Shown: positions 1 to 8,510, counted from the first letter of the stretch. The stretch is DNA of 14,188 nucleotides from Planctomycetota bacterium (GCA_022567365.1 JADFHG010000021.1:1-14188); one strand, 5' to 3'. Translations and numbers: made by a program. The notes: a model not told the origin generated them from the sequence alone.

Positions 1-2
1 AT

Positions 3-725
3 CCCACTCTGACCAGTCCGATCGACGGCATTTCGATCGCGGATCTGCTCCTTCAGCGCGACTCGTTGGGCAATCCGCGAGCGGCCCGCATCACCGGCAA
101 TTCCAGGGACGTGAACGGGCAGTTCGGGTTCAACGTCGCCAACGCCGGCGACATCGACGGTGACGGTCTCGACGACCTGTTGATCGCGGCGCCCAATGCA
201 TCTCCGCGGTACGATTCGAATCCGACCGATAGCGTGGACGAACTTGATGCACTCGGGCTCGACGTCGAGGCACCTTTCGGCGAGAAGGACGACGTCAGCG
301 GGCCGTCCGGCGTTCCGGACCAGCAGGTGGACAGCAACGACGACCTGCTGCAGGCCGGCATTGTCTACGTGATTTACGGATCGAACCGCTTCGACCATTT
401 CCCCGGTTCCGAAATCACGATCAGCATCGACCAGCTCGGCTCGAACAGCCTTCGGGGCTTCATGATCGTTGGGCGGCGGGCGTGTGATCACCTCGGCGGC
501 GGCGACGCGAGCGAAATCGATCTCTGTTCGGGTCAGGGTCTCGGCACGGGCAAGCAGTCCGGTCGCTCGGCCGGGCTGGCGTCGGCCGGCGACGTGGACG
601 GCGACGGGCGCGACGACATACTCATCGGTGCGATTCTGGCGGATCCGCGGGTCGATGTCTCAACCGGTACGGGCACCCAGAACGGTGGGGAGGCCTATTT
701 GATCTACTCGTCGTTCCTGCCGTAG
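3..725 (+). CDS. FG-GAP repeat (integrin-like beta-propeller) protein, 3' part
   Basis: The reading frame is open from the left window edge to TAG at 723-725, so the gene starts outside. A TTG at 66 is in frame but has no reason to be the start, because the frame continues upstream of it. Two FG-GAP units are visible. The first begins FGFNVANAGDIDGDGLDD (about 123-176) and continues into DLLIAAP. The second is GLASAGDVDGDGRDDILIGA (about 570-640). Each carries the DxDGDGxDD calcium loop of integrin alpha-chain propeller blades. A 'YVIYGSNRF' strand lies between them, and the protein ends 'AYLIYSSFLP'. Proteins of this family are secreted or surface-exposed and fold as calcium-stabilised propellers; the ligand is unknown. 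The C terminus has no sorting tail, unlike the next gene. It is separated from that gene by about 480 bases, so it is probably a separate transcription unit. The family call is firm; the biological role is not known. Confidence 0.85.
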   Translation, partial: PTLTSPIDGISIADLLLQRDSLGNPRAARITGNSRDVNGQFGFNVANAGDIDGDGLDDLLIAAPNASPRYDSNPTDSVDELDALGLDVEAPFGEKDDVSGPSGVPDQQVDSNDDLLQAGIVYVIYGSNRFDHFPGSEITISIDQLGSNSLRGFMIVGRRACDHLGGGDASEIDLCSGQGLGTGKQSGRSAGLASAGDVDGDGRDDILIGAILADPRVDVSTGTGTQNGGEAYLIYSSFLP

Positions 726-892
726 GCAACATGTGCGTGGTCAACATTCGACCACAGGCGACTGATATGCAATCAAGCGTGACATTGCGGGCGATCGGGG
801 CCATGGGTTCCGCTCGTCCGCTTTTCGTAAGTCCTTTTGGTGCCGATAATTGCGCGCATCGGGCGGAGATATTTGGGAATCGCTACAGACGG

Positions 893-922
893 TTGACAGA
901 CACTTAACACGGGCGATACGAT
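893..922 (+). promoter_or_regulatory. Candidate sigma70-type promoter for the M6 protease gene
   Basis: A perfect -35 hexamer TTGACA (893-898) is followed after 18 bases by TACGAT (917-922), which matches TATAAT at four of six positions including the critical first and last two. Transcription would start near 929, giving a leader of about 275 bases. A TAAAAT box at 1087-1092 was also considered, but it has no -35 partner at a suitable distance. Planctomycete promoters are poorly characterised, so this is a tentative call. Confidence 0.4.
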
Positions 923-1130
923 TGGCCGTCGGGAACAATTCTCGACACCGCAGTGGGTTTCGGCAGCCGGGGTTGTCCGGCTGCGAACTCGGCAGGGGTT
1001 GCGTTTGCTGGCGCGTCGCGACCACAGACGGAATCACCCCTTTGCACGCGGATCCTAAAAGGAAACGTGGTTCGTTCACGTATGGTTAAAATTGGCGTGT
1101 CGGGCTGGCAGCGTCCTCGGTGTGCGTTGG

Positions 1131-1150
1131 GCGCTCCTACTAAGGAGCGC
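1131..1150 (+). promoter_or_regulatory. Perfect hairpin in the presumed 5' leader
   Basis: GCGCTCCT (1131-1138) and AGGAGCGC (1143-1150) form a perfect 8-bp stem closing an ACTA tetraloop, ending 53 bases before the ATG of the protease gene. The 3' arm contains AGGAG, a ribosome-binding-like string, but no start codon follows at a usable distance. There is no T-run, so it does not look like an intrinsic terminator. It may stabilise the mRNA or bind a regulator; the function is inferred only from position. Confidence 0.45.
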
Positions 1151-1191
1151 GGTCGCCACCGCCGGTCCCCTTCGGACAGTCAGGGTTTGAC

Positions 1192-1196
1192 GGGAG
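1192..1196 (+). promoter_or_regulatory. Ribosome binding site of the M6 protease gene
   Basis: GGGAG at 1192-1196 sits seven bases before the ATG at 1204. It supports that codon as the start, as does the immediate downstream signal peptide. Confidence 0.6.
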
Positions 1197-1203
1197 TGTA
1201 GAG

Positions 1204-4200
1204 ATGAGGAAACGATCGCGCAAGGGATGGAGTCGGACGCACTGGTTTACCACAACGGGTCTTCTACTGGCGGCCGTCGGGTGGTCGGCGGTGGCCGAGT
1301 CGGTATTCGCCGGTGAGCGGCAGTTCCTGGTCATGTTGGCCAACTCGCCGAAGCAATATTCGAGCGAGGATATGGCGGGCCAACCCCCAGGGGGCTTGGT
1401 TGATATCGGCCTCATTCGCAAGCAATACTTCGACAAGATCGACGATAGCGTCGGGTCGTTCGCCGAATATTGGGAAGAAATCAGCTACGGCGACGTCACG
1501 ATCAGCGGGGACGTGACGAACTGGCTCGTCCTGCCGTGGTCGTTCCAACCGCCGCTGATCGACCCGGAGTCGGCCACCGGCGAAGCGGCTGTACCCGAGG
1601 ACATCACCGACCTCGGCGTGCATAACTCGCCGTCCAACTTCTACGACTTGAACGATGACGGCCAGTATGCGTACGGACAGGCCGAAGATTTCAACAACCT
1701 GTTCGCCGCCCTGATTCTCGATCTCGACGGAGACCCCAACGGAAATGACAACGGTCCGGTCTTCGTCGGACCCGGCTCCGGGCACGTCTCGCAGGGAGGC
1801 CTCGGCGCCGGCAAGCCCGTGTGGAAGCCCGGCGAGCGGTTCATCGACATGGACGGGGATGGGAAATGGGACGGGCTGGACGAGGTCAACAACTGGATGG
1901 ACCACGATGCCGACGGCATACCGGACAACCTCGGTCCGTGGGTCGATCTCAACGGAAATGGGGTGCCCGACAACCCCAGTGACTGCGTTTACTTCGCGGA
2001 TGACGATAATGACGGCAATCCGAACTGCTGCCCGGACGGTCCCGGTACTCCGGGTTGCGAGCCGTTCCCGGCCGAGGGCTCCTGCCCGCCTGGTCTGATG
2101 CCAGGCCCAAACGGCGAGTTCAATGACTGCAACGGCAACCTGATCCCCGATGCCTGCGACATCTCCTGTGATTCCCAGGCGTGCATTGATACGGAATGGC
2201 TACTGAACCCGGACAACGCCGGCTTGTGCGGCAGCAGCCGCGACGACCTGCCGTTCGGGGACGTCGATGGGGCGTGCGGTCTGCTCGATCCGGATGGCAA
2301 TGACATTCCCGACGAGTGTGAGTTTGAAAACGCCGATGTCGATTGCTGGATAGACGACGACTCCTGTGGCGACCCGGATAACGCGAACGTATGCTGTAGT
2401 CTGCCGGCCTGCGTCGAGATGGAACGTGAGTCGGGCGGTCGCTGCGAGTATGACGACCGTTTCAACAGCGGAGTGATGGACATCGTCGAGCCGTTCGAGA
2501 ACTTCATGCGCCGCTGGGATCCGTGCTATTTCGATCCGGAGGTGACCCCGCCGAACTTTGAAACGGAGCGCACCCACTGGATCAAGCTCTTCGACCCGGC
2601 CAGCGACGCCGGCGTAAGTTGCAACAATCCGATGAAGGGGTTCATGTATGCCCAGTCAACGCTGAGCCCCAACCCGCTTCTTCAGTCTCCCTCGTATATC
2701 GAGAACAACTATCCCGGCGACTGGGAGGCGCTCGAAGCCGAGGCGGGCAGCCGGTTCATCTACGGCAAGCACGACCCCAACGACCTTGTGCCGGATCCAT
2801 GCCTCTGCGCCGACGGTACGCCCTGCTTCGACGCAACGGCCCCGGACGGTGAAACCGTTCTGGTGGATGTGTGCATCGCCGGTATCCACGCGGACTACAA
2901 CCCGCCCGACCAGTTCACGAACACCACGAGCCCTGGTCCAGGGGGAACCACGGTCTATACGGCCAAGATGCAGGCCGCGCCGGGATCCGACGGGAACGCC
3001 GGTTTTGTGACCACCACGCCGGAGCCGGGCACGTATATTCCGCATCTCGGTCTCGGCGAGAAGGCGTGGTACAGCCAAGCCTATCAGGATCGTTACCCAA
3101 CAGTAACCAGCGCGGCAGGCGTTCCGCCCTGGCCTCCGGGAACGAACCCACCCGGGACACCACAGAATCCGCAATTCGAATCGACCGCGAACGTGTTGAA
3201 GGTTGTGCCCTTCACCAGCACGAATCCGGACCTCTTCGATACCGATACCGATCGTCGGTTCTTCAGCGCCAACTGGGGCGGGAGGAATGGCACAGGTGGC
3301 GGTTGGACGCTGGAGCTAAACTGCAATTCCGACTTCGTTGCCGTGCTGATCTTCGAAACGGGTCCGGTGGGTTCAACCGGGTTCGAGGAGGTTGATTGCG
3401 ACCATCCGATCCTTCCGGACGAGGTCGGCGGGGCGAGTACGGCGGGCGAGTACTTCGACGGCTACGTCGAGCACGACGACCTACCGTCCTCGAAGTACCA
3501 CCTGCGGGGAGACCAGTGGCTTGGTGAGATTACGTCTCCGTTCCGGACATTTGTCGATAAGAACACGGCCGCGGATTGCAGTGCCTACGGCACCGAGGAT
3601 TGCGTCCCGTCAATCTGGGGACACGACATCGGCGACCACAACGTGGCCACGCCGTCGCCGGGTGGCGGCGATCAGGTGACTCCAGCGGCCGGCCCATACG
3701 CGACCGCGGTGCATGGCAACAACGGGCGCGACGCGGGCAACATGCTGATGATGGAGCTTCTGACGCACCGTACCGAGCCGCCGTTCAACGACGGCATCGT
3801 GTGGGAAGAATGGTACGGCACGCACCATCCGTACGCGGGCGACGGCATCCCGGACATCGATCCGAACGAAAACATCGGGTTCAGGGACTACAACCTGGAC
3901 GGGCTTATCGACCTGGGCGAGGCACGCCATGCCGGTTCGGACAACTACATCTTCGACGCGGACATCGGATCGTCCAACGACGGAACAGGCAGTGACTATC
4001 CGTGGAACCGCCAGCGCATGCTCGAGGACTGCATGCACATCCTCGACGACGGCACGATCGACTTCGATGATTTCGTCGATTCGGTCGCGCTGGATCGTGT
4101 GACGTGTCCGAACGGTGTCTTGTTCCAACCGTTCGCGCCGCCGCACGCACCACCGTTCGGGCCGTACGGTCCGGACGAACTCGCGATCGCCAACGGGATC

Positions 4201-7200
4201 CTGTCGGGAATCGTGCTGCTACCGGAGGGCGCGCACACCGGGGACGAATTTCCGTTCTCGCCGAGTTTCTACCCGATCCATACAGAGGACATCGACGACG
4301 AAGAGGATTCGTTCCCCAAGGACAAGCCCCACCAGATCAACTGGAGCCTGTGGGTCCACGACCTGGTGGTCAGCCTCGGTGTCGAAGGCGAGAACGAAGG
4401 CCTGCTTCCGTTCAGCGATTTCCAGACGGCCTACTCGGCGCACGAGTATCTCCACTCCTGGGAAGGCTTCCCGGACCTCTACGACTATGACATCTTCGGT
4501 CCGCCGGGACCGGTGATCAACTGCCCCATCGGGGCGTGGGACATTATGGCGGCGGGTGGACTCGTGCATCCGGTGCCGATCCTCAAGGAGACGCCCTGCA
4601 CCGAATGGATCGACCCGGTCGATCTGACGAGGGTTCTGACGCCCGGTGTCGATGTAACGATTACGCTGCCTCCGGCCGAATTCGTCCGTGACGACAGCTA
4701 CTTCTTCCTGGAAAACGAGAACCTCCCCGGCGAGCGGTATTACTTCTGGTCGGTTGGTAAGGGCTTCGACGAGAGGATGCCGGGCGAGGGCATGCTCGTG
4801 CTTCACACCGACGTGGGCGCGAACCCCGACGCCCTACCGAACCACCAGGGCGACGGGACCAAGTTCACCTACAAGATTGTTCAGGCCGACGGGTTGTTCG
4901 AGCTGGAGGGGGGAGACGATGTGGACCCCGCTTGCGGCGACGACGGTGATCCGTGGCCCGGCAGCAGCGGCGCGACCGAGCTGGATAACAACACGGTGCC
5001 GGCTGCGCAATGGTACGCACAGAACAGTTGGACCGGCCTGCGCGTGTTCAATATCGAAGAGCGGGACGAATCCGGCGCGATGAAGGTGACGTTCAACTGG
5101 GTGCCGACGAGCATCCCGAGCCTGCGGTTCATCCAACCGCCGGGTGGCGAGTCGGTTCAAGAGAGTGCGCTCGTGAACATCTACGACGTGCGCGTCGAGA
5201 TTACGGACGTGTGCGGCGGGACGTACGCTCGGTTCTTCTATACGAACGACGCGAACGACCTGTCGATCGCAACGGACGGGTCGAACTACATCGGCACGTT
5301 CAAGAAAAACACGCCCGGTACCAACGCGCGCAGCATCGATTGGAACATCGCCGGTGTCGAGGACGATCGGTACTTCGTCTTCGCCGAGCTGGTGCCCGGC
5401 CCCGGCGCGGACGTGGACGAGGACGGTAACCCCATGATGGAACTGTCGGCCACCCAAACGCGTGCCGGTCGCAACAACGTCGGCTCGGGTACGTTGACGG
5501 TCGACTCCGTCGCGGTCAATCGCATCAAGGCGACGGGTCTGTTCGGTGGGGTATCGAACCTCATCCTCCACGACGAGACCGTGGATTTCAAGGTCATGCA
5601 GGTGTTTCCGGGTGACCTGCTCGAGCTGGTCAGCGGCGACTCGAACGTAAGGATCGGTTGCTACACAGTGGCGTATCTGGTCGACGAGCACACGATCGCG
5701 ATCGAGCCGTCGAACGAAAACGACACGAACAACCCGCCGCCGCTCATCGGCGACGGGCCGGCCGTGGTCGTGTCGTACCAGTTGTTCTTTGTGCCGTTCC
5801 CGCCCTGCTCGAGTGGTCCGCAGCCGGGGTGCTTCCTGCCGGGCGACAATCCGCCGTGCTATGAGCGGATCCCGTTCCCGGGTGGCGACGAGCCCACGGA
5901 CGGCGCGTCTCTCGAGGTGTTCTACTCGTTCCATCCGTTCTTCCCCGAGGTGGACTTCACGCAGTTGGGGGGCGTGTACGTTCCGCCGGGCGACGAGGTC
6001 ACGATCGAGGGCTATCCGAACCGCCATCCGGCGTTTCGTACGGTCAAGGGTGTCTCGGCGGACAATATGACGCTTGAGTTGGAGACGTCGCCTCTGTCGC
6101 ACGGCTTCGTGCCTGTGATTTCGGCGTGGCAGGTGATGGGCTCCGAACCGGGTCCCGGCGATCAGCACAATTCTCGCTCGGAGACTTGGCGGATCGAACT
6201 GGTTGGTAATACGAGCGGACAGCAGGACTGGCTGGTCAACACCACGTTGACCCAGCCCGTGCCGCTGGACGACGATCCGGATCAGGATCCGTATCCGCAT
6301 ATGTTCGTCAATACGAGCACTGGAATCGGTTCGTACACGTCGATCGGCGGCGAAGTCAAGTTCACGCTCCGTCAGGATATGACGCCTGGCGTGGCCGGGT
6401 TCACGATCGGTGATTCGTGGTCCTTTACGACGACCGGCATTACGGCGGCGAGCAAGGGTGTGACGATCGAGGACTCCCAGATCAACGAGTCGCCCGTCGC
6501 GATCATTCTTGCGATCCCGTTGTCCGGAATCGCGCCGCTGACGGTCACGTTCGACGGGCGCGAATCGTTCGATCCCAACGGCGAGCCGCTCGAGTTCGAT
6601 TGGGACTTCGGCGACGGCGACGTGGGCACCGGCGACGTCGTCGAGCACACGTTCGTCGAGAGCATCTTCCACACCGTAACGCTCAGGGTGACGAATCCGA
6701 ACACTGGCCTCTTCGGTGAGAGCCAGGTGGACATCGACGTCATCAACAACTCGCCGACGGCGGTCATCACGGCGCAGCCGCAGAGCGGTCCCGCACCGTT
6801 GAATGTCTCGTTCAGTGCCGCGCAATCGAGCGACACGGAAACCAGTCCGAGCGATCTGATCTATCAGTGGGACTTCGGTGACGGGTTCGCGGCGAACGAC
6901 GACGGTGAACCGGGCATCCTGATCAATATCGAGCACTTCTTCAACCCGGATGGCGAGGGAGTCGAGAAGTTCACGGTCATGTTGACGGTGACGGACGTAG
7001 GTGGACAGTCGGACGTCGACTCCATCGAGATCACGGTGGGCAACACGCTTCCGGTCGCCGCCATCGTGGTGACGAGTTCGACGACCGGACCCGCGCCGCA
7101 TCAGTTGGTCGTCAACGCGATCAACTCGTTCGACGCCGAGGACACGCCCGCGGGCATCCCGCTCATCGTCGCGTGGAATTGGGGTGACGATACGAGCGAC

Positions 7201-8400
7201 ACGTTCGACCAATATGGCATGAACCCGGATGTTCCCGACGGTACGGTCATTCACGAGTACGTCGCGATCGGGCAGTATCAGGTCTCGGCGATCGTTACCG
7301 ACAGCGCCGGCGACTCGGCCCAATGGATGGGACCGTTGATCACGGTCAACGACGCGACGGTCGATCCGAACGCGCCACAGGCGTCCTTCACCATCTCGCC
7401 CGAGGGTTCGGTCGAGGTCGGAGAGGAGATCACCCTGGACGCGGGACAGTCGAGCGATCCGAACGGTGGTGAGATCGTTTCCTACAACTGGATCTTGGGC
7501 GATGGTTCGCAGGCCACGGGCATCGTAGCGACGCATGCATACGACGCGCCGGGCAACTACGTCATCCTGCTGGTCGTCACGAACGACGCGGGACTGACGG
7601 CCGGACTGGAGAAGCTCGTGGTTGTGACCGGCGACGGCGGCACCGGACCGGACGAACCGCCCGATCTCGAGAACAACAAGCCGACCGCGCTGTTTACCGC
7701 CAGCGCCAACGAGGTCTCCGTTGGTGAGGTCATTACGTTCGACGCCAAGGACTCCAGTGATCCGGACGCGGGCGACACGCTGACCTACGTGTGGGACTTC
7801 GGTGACGGCGAAGCGGGTAGCGGCGTGACCGTGTCCCATGCATACGCCGCCGCGGGTGACTACGTGGTCAAGCTAACCGTGACGGACACGTCCAATGCGT
7901 CCGATACGAATACGAAGTCGATCGCGGTCATTGAAGCCGTCGAGAATCTGCCGCCCGTGCCGTTTATCGCGACCGGTCCTCGGTCCACGACGGTGGGCGT
8001 GGGGCTGCCGTTTGACGGACGACTGTCGTACGACACCGACGGGCTCGTGGTCGGCTACGAGTGGATCTTCTCGCTCGACGAAGAGGTTGTGGCGACGAAC
8101 GACTCGGGGCCGCAGATCACGCACACGTTCGACACGGCGGGTATATACACCGTCGTGCTGCGGGTGACGGACAACGACGGCGGGTTCGCCGATTCGTCGC
8201 CGGAGATCATCACGGTCGGCAGCCAAGTCGTACCGCCCGTAACGCCGGAACCCTCCGACGGACCTGACTTTGGCGATCCGACCCCCGGCAGCGCCGCGGC
8301 GCGGCCTCAGCTTTGCGGCTTTGGCTTGCTTACGAGCGTGCTCGGATCGCTGCTCGGTCTGTCGCTCACGATGGCGTCGCGCAGGCGGAGATCCCGCTAG
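1204..8400 (+). CDS. Giant secreted M6-family (immune inhibitor A-like) zinc metalloprotease with six PKD domains
   Basis: Encodes 2398 residues. Residues 1-36 are a signal peptide: basic n-region, hydrophobic core 15-31, and a V-F-A cleavage site before G37. Residues 38-120 match the M6 N-terminal region ('SFAEYWEEISYGDVTISG' followed by a VTNWLVLP-like strand). Asp/Asn-rich calcium loops follow at about 148-260 and 308-375. The zinc site is H1080-E-Y-L-H1084 with downstream G-F-P-D1091-L-Y-D and Met-turn W-D-I-M1115. After it come M6 signatures: PGEGMLVLHTD (1193 on), VQADG (1226 on), GDPWPG (1248 on). A duplicated unknown module lies at 1466-1529 and 1590-1646. Six PKD domains span roughly 1763-1847, 1848-1947, 1948-2050, 2051-2145, 2157-2245 and 2246-2339, three with the WDFGDG core. 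The tail is C2371-G-F-G, a hydrophobic stretch to about 2390, then RRRRSR. The protein is probably exported by Sec, anchored or sorted, and degrades extracellular protein; the substrate is unknown. HExxH lies near residue 1080 rather than about 350 as in InhA, owing to a large insertion. The family call is firm; activity is inferred. Confidence 0.85.
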   Translation: MRKRSRKGWSRTHWFTTTGLLLAAVGWSAVAESVFAGERQFLVMLANSPKQYSSEDMAGQPPGGLVDIGLIRKQYFDKIDDSVGSFAEYWEEISYGDVTISGDVTNWLVLPWSFQPPLIDPESATGEAAVPEDITDLGVHNSPSNFYDLNDDGQYAYGQAEDFNNLFAALILDLDGDPNGNDNGPVFVGPGSGHVSQGGLGAGKPVWKPGERFIDMDGDGKWDGLDEVNNWMDHDADGIPDNLGPWVDLNGNGVPDNPSDCVYFADDDNDGNPNCCPDGPGTPGCEPFPAEGSCPPGLMPGPNGEFNDCNGNLIPDACDISCDSQACIDTEWLLNPDNAGLCGSSRDDLPFGDVDGACGLLDPDGNDIPDECEFENADVDCWIDDDSCGDPDNANVCCSLPACVEMERESGGRCEYDDRFNSGVMDIVEPFENFMRRWDPCYFDPEVTPPNFETERTHWIKLFDPASDAGVSCNNPMKGFMYAQSTLSPNPLLQSPSYIENNYPGDWEALEAEAGSRFIYGKHDPNDLVPDPCLCADGTPCFDATAPDGETVLVDVCIAGIHADYNPPDQFTNTTSPGPGGTTVYTAKMQAAPGSDGNAGFVTTTPEPGTYIPHLGLGEKAWYSQAYQDRYPTVTSAAGVPPWPPGTNPPGTPQNPQFESTANVLKVVPFTSTNPDLFDTDTDRRFFSANWGGRNGTGGGWTLELNCNSDFVAVLIFETGPVGSTGFEEVDCDHPILPDEVGGASTAGEYFDGYVEHDDLPSSKYHLRGDQWLGEITSPFRTFVDKNTAADCSAYGTEDCVPSIWGHDIGDHNVATPSPGGGDQVTPAAGPYATAVHGNNGRDAGNMLMMELLTHRTEPPFNDGIVWEEWYGTHHPYAGDGIPDIDPNENIGFRDYNLDGLIDLGEARHAGSDNYIFDADIGSSNDGTGSDYPWNRQRMLEDCMHILDDGTIDFDDFVDSVALDRVTCPNGVLFQPFAPPHAPPFGPYGPDELAIANGILSGIVLLPEGAHTGDEFPFSPSFYPIHTEDIDDEEDSFPKDKPHQINWSLWVHDLVVSLGVEGENEGLLPFSDFQTAYSAHEYLHSWEGFPDLYDYDIFGPPGPVINCPIGAWDIMAAGGLVHPVPILKETPCTEWIDPVDLTRVLTPGVDVTITLPPAEFVRDDSYFFLENENLPGERYYFWSVGKGFDERMPGEGMLVLHTDVGANPDALPNHQGDGTKFTYKIVQADGLFELEGGDDVDPACGDDGDPWPGSSGATELDNNTVPAAQWYAQNSWTGLRVFNIEERDESGAMKVTFNWVPTSIPSLRFIQPPGGESVQESALVNIYDVRVEITDVCGGTYARFFYTNDANDLSIATDGSNYIGTFKKNTPGTNARSIDWNIAGVEDDRYFVFAELVPGPGADVDEDGNPMMELSATQTRAGRNNVGSGTLTVDSVAVNRIKATGLFGGVSNLILHDETVDFKVMQVFPGDLLELVSGDSNVRIGCYTVAYLVDEHTIAIEPSNENDTNNPPPLIGDGPAVVVSYQLFFVPFPPCSSGPQPGCFLPGDNPPCYERIPFPGGDEPTDGASLEVFYSFHPFFPEVDFTQLGGVYVPPGDEVTIEGYPNRHPAFRTVKGVSADNMTLELETSPLSHGFVPVISAWQVMGSEPGPGDQHNSRSETWRIELVGNTSGQQDWLVNTTLTQPVPLDDDPDQDPYPHMFVNTSTGIGSYTSIGGEVKFTLRQDMTPGVAGFTIGDSWSFTTTGITAASKGVTIEDSQINESPVAIILAIPLSGIAPLTVTFDGRESFDPNGEPLEFDWDFGDGDVGTGDVVEHTFVESIFHTVTLRVTNPNTGLFGESQVDIDVINNSPTAVITAQPQSGPAPLNVSFSAAQSSDTETSPSDLIYQWDFGDGFAANDDGEPGILINIEHFFNPDGEGVEKFTVMLTVTDVGGQSDVDSIEITVGNTLPVAAIVVTSSTTGPAPHQLVVNAINSFDAEDTPAGIPLIVAWNWGDDTSDTFDQYGMNPDVPDGTVIHEYVAIGQYQVSAIVTDSAGDSAQWMGPLITVNDATVDPNAPQASFTISPEGSVEVGEEITLDAGQSSDPNGGEIVSYNWILGDGSQATGIVATHAYDAPGNYVILLVVTNDAGLTAGLEKLVVVTGDGGTGPDEPPDLENNKPTALFTASANEVSVGEVITFDAKDSSDPDAGDTLTYVWDFGDGEAGSGVTVSHAYAAAGDYVVKLTVTDTSNASDTNTKSIAVIEAVENLPPVPFIATGPRSTTVGVGLPFDGRLSYDTDGLVVGYEWIFSLDEEVVATNDSGPQITHTFDTAGIYTVVLRVTDNDGGFADSSPEIITVGSQVVPPVTPEPSDGPDFGDPTPGSAAARPQLCGFGLLTSVLGSLLGLSLTMASRRRRSR
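1645..2340 (+). repeat. Calcium-loop (TSP3/dockerin-like) repeats within the M6 protease
   Basis: This stretch encodes repeated Asp/Asn loops: DLNDDG (residue 148), DMDGDGKWDG (215), DHDADGIPD (about 233), DLNGNGVPD (about 247), DCNGNLIPDACD (308) and DPDGNDIPDECE (362). The last two carry the PD-x-C ending often seen in planctomycete extracellular proteins. Loops with alternating D/N and G are known to bind calcium in TSP3 and dockerin modules; calcium binding here is inferred. Confidence 0.65.
6490..8220 (+). repeat. Array of six PKD domains within the M6 protease
   Basis: Six tandem units of about 85-100 codons, each starting near '[SL]P-x-A-x-[IF]' and ending in a T-V strand. The DNA is partly conserved: tgggacttcgg(t/c)gacgg occurs at about 6601, 6868 and 7792. 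In unit 3 the core has become NWGDD, in unit 4 ILGDG and in unit 6 a divergent EWIFSLD, so the array is not a recent expansion. PKD domains are usually spacer or adhesion modules in secreted hydrolases. Confidence 0.75.
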
Positions 8401-8433
8401 CCGCGACCCAGTGATCGGATAACGTCTGTAACA

Positions 8434-8480
8434 GGCCCCGGTCGATCCCAAATGGGAATCGACCGGGGCCTTCTTTGCTG
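8434..8480 (+). terminator. Intrinsic terminator of the M6 protease gene
   Basis: GGCCCCGGTCGATCCC (8434-8449) pairs with GGGAATCGACCGGGGCC (8454-8470), leaving one bulged A and a four-base AAAT loop. The 16-bp stem is followed directly by the T-rich run TTCTTTGCTG. It begins 33 bases after the TAG and is a textbook rho-independent terminator. Confidence 0.9.
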
Positions 8481-8496
8481 TTGATCGCGAAGCGGG

Positions 8497-8502
8497 TATA
8501 CT
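8497..8502 (+). promoter_or_regulatory. Possible -10 element in a near-palindrome
   Basis: TATACT (8497-8502) lies inside GCGGGTATACTCCCGC, whose arms GCGGG and CCCGC are complementary. The only -35-like string is a weak TTGCTG at 8475-8480, 16 bases upstream. If used, transcription would begin at about 8509-8511, at the ATG of the doubtful ORF below. Tentative. Confidence 0.25.
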
Positions 8503-8510
8503 CCCGCCCC

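Larger units (their letters stand above)
726..1203. other. Non-coding gap upstream of the M6 protease gene
   Basis: This 478-base stretch holds no convincing gene. The short open frames in it lack recognisable motifs and ribosome sites. A weak 6-bp inverted repeat (GTGGTC at 737-742, GACCAC at 750-755) lies 12 bases after the preceding stop. It has no T-run, so it is at best a poor terminator. The right half contains the candidate promoter at 893-922 and the hairpin at 1131-1150, listed separately. The gap most likely serves as terminator region plus promoter and leader for the large downstream gene. Confidence 0.6.

Noticed and set aside
737..755. Terminator of the FG-GAP gene
   Set aside because: The stem is only six base pairs with a seven-base loop and no T-run, so it is too weak to call.
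741..1201. Small open frames in the gap before the protease gene (for example 850-1089 and 953-1201)
   Set aside because: They overlap each other on both strands, have no ribosome sites, and their products lack any recognisable pattern.
4834..7839. A 1001-codon open frame on the minus strand
   Set aside because: It lies antisense to the protease gene, including part of its PKD array. Asp/Gly/Val-rich GC codons on the plus strand rarely produce stops in this antisense frame. The product is a low-complexity Arg/Val/Asp/His string with no motif, while the plus strand encodes clear M6 and PKD domains.
6490..8220. CRISPR-like or recent tandem DNA repeat
   Set aside because: The periodic WDFGDG-coding similarity is protein-level PKD homology. 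Units differ in length and most of their DNA sequence.
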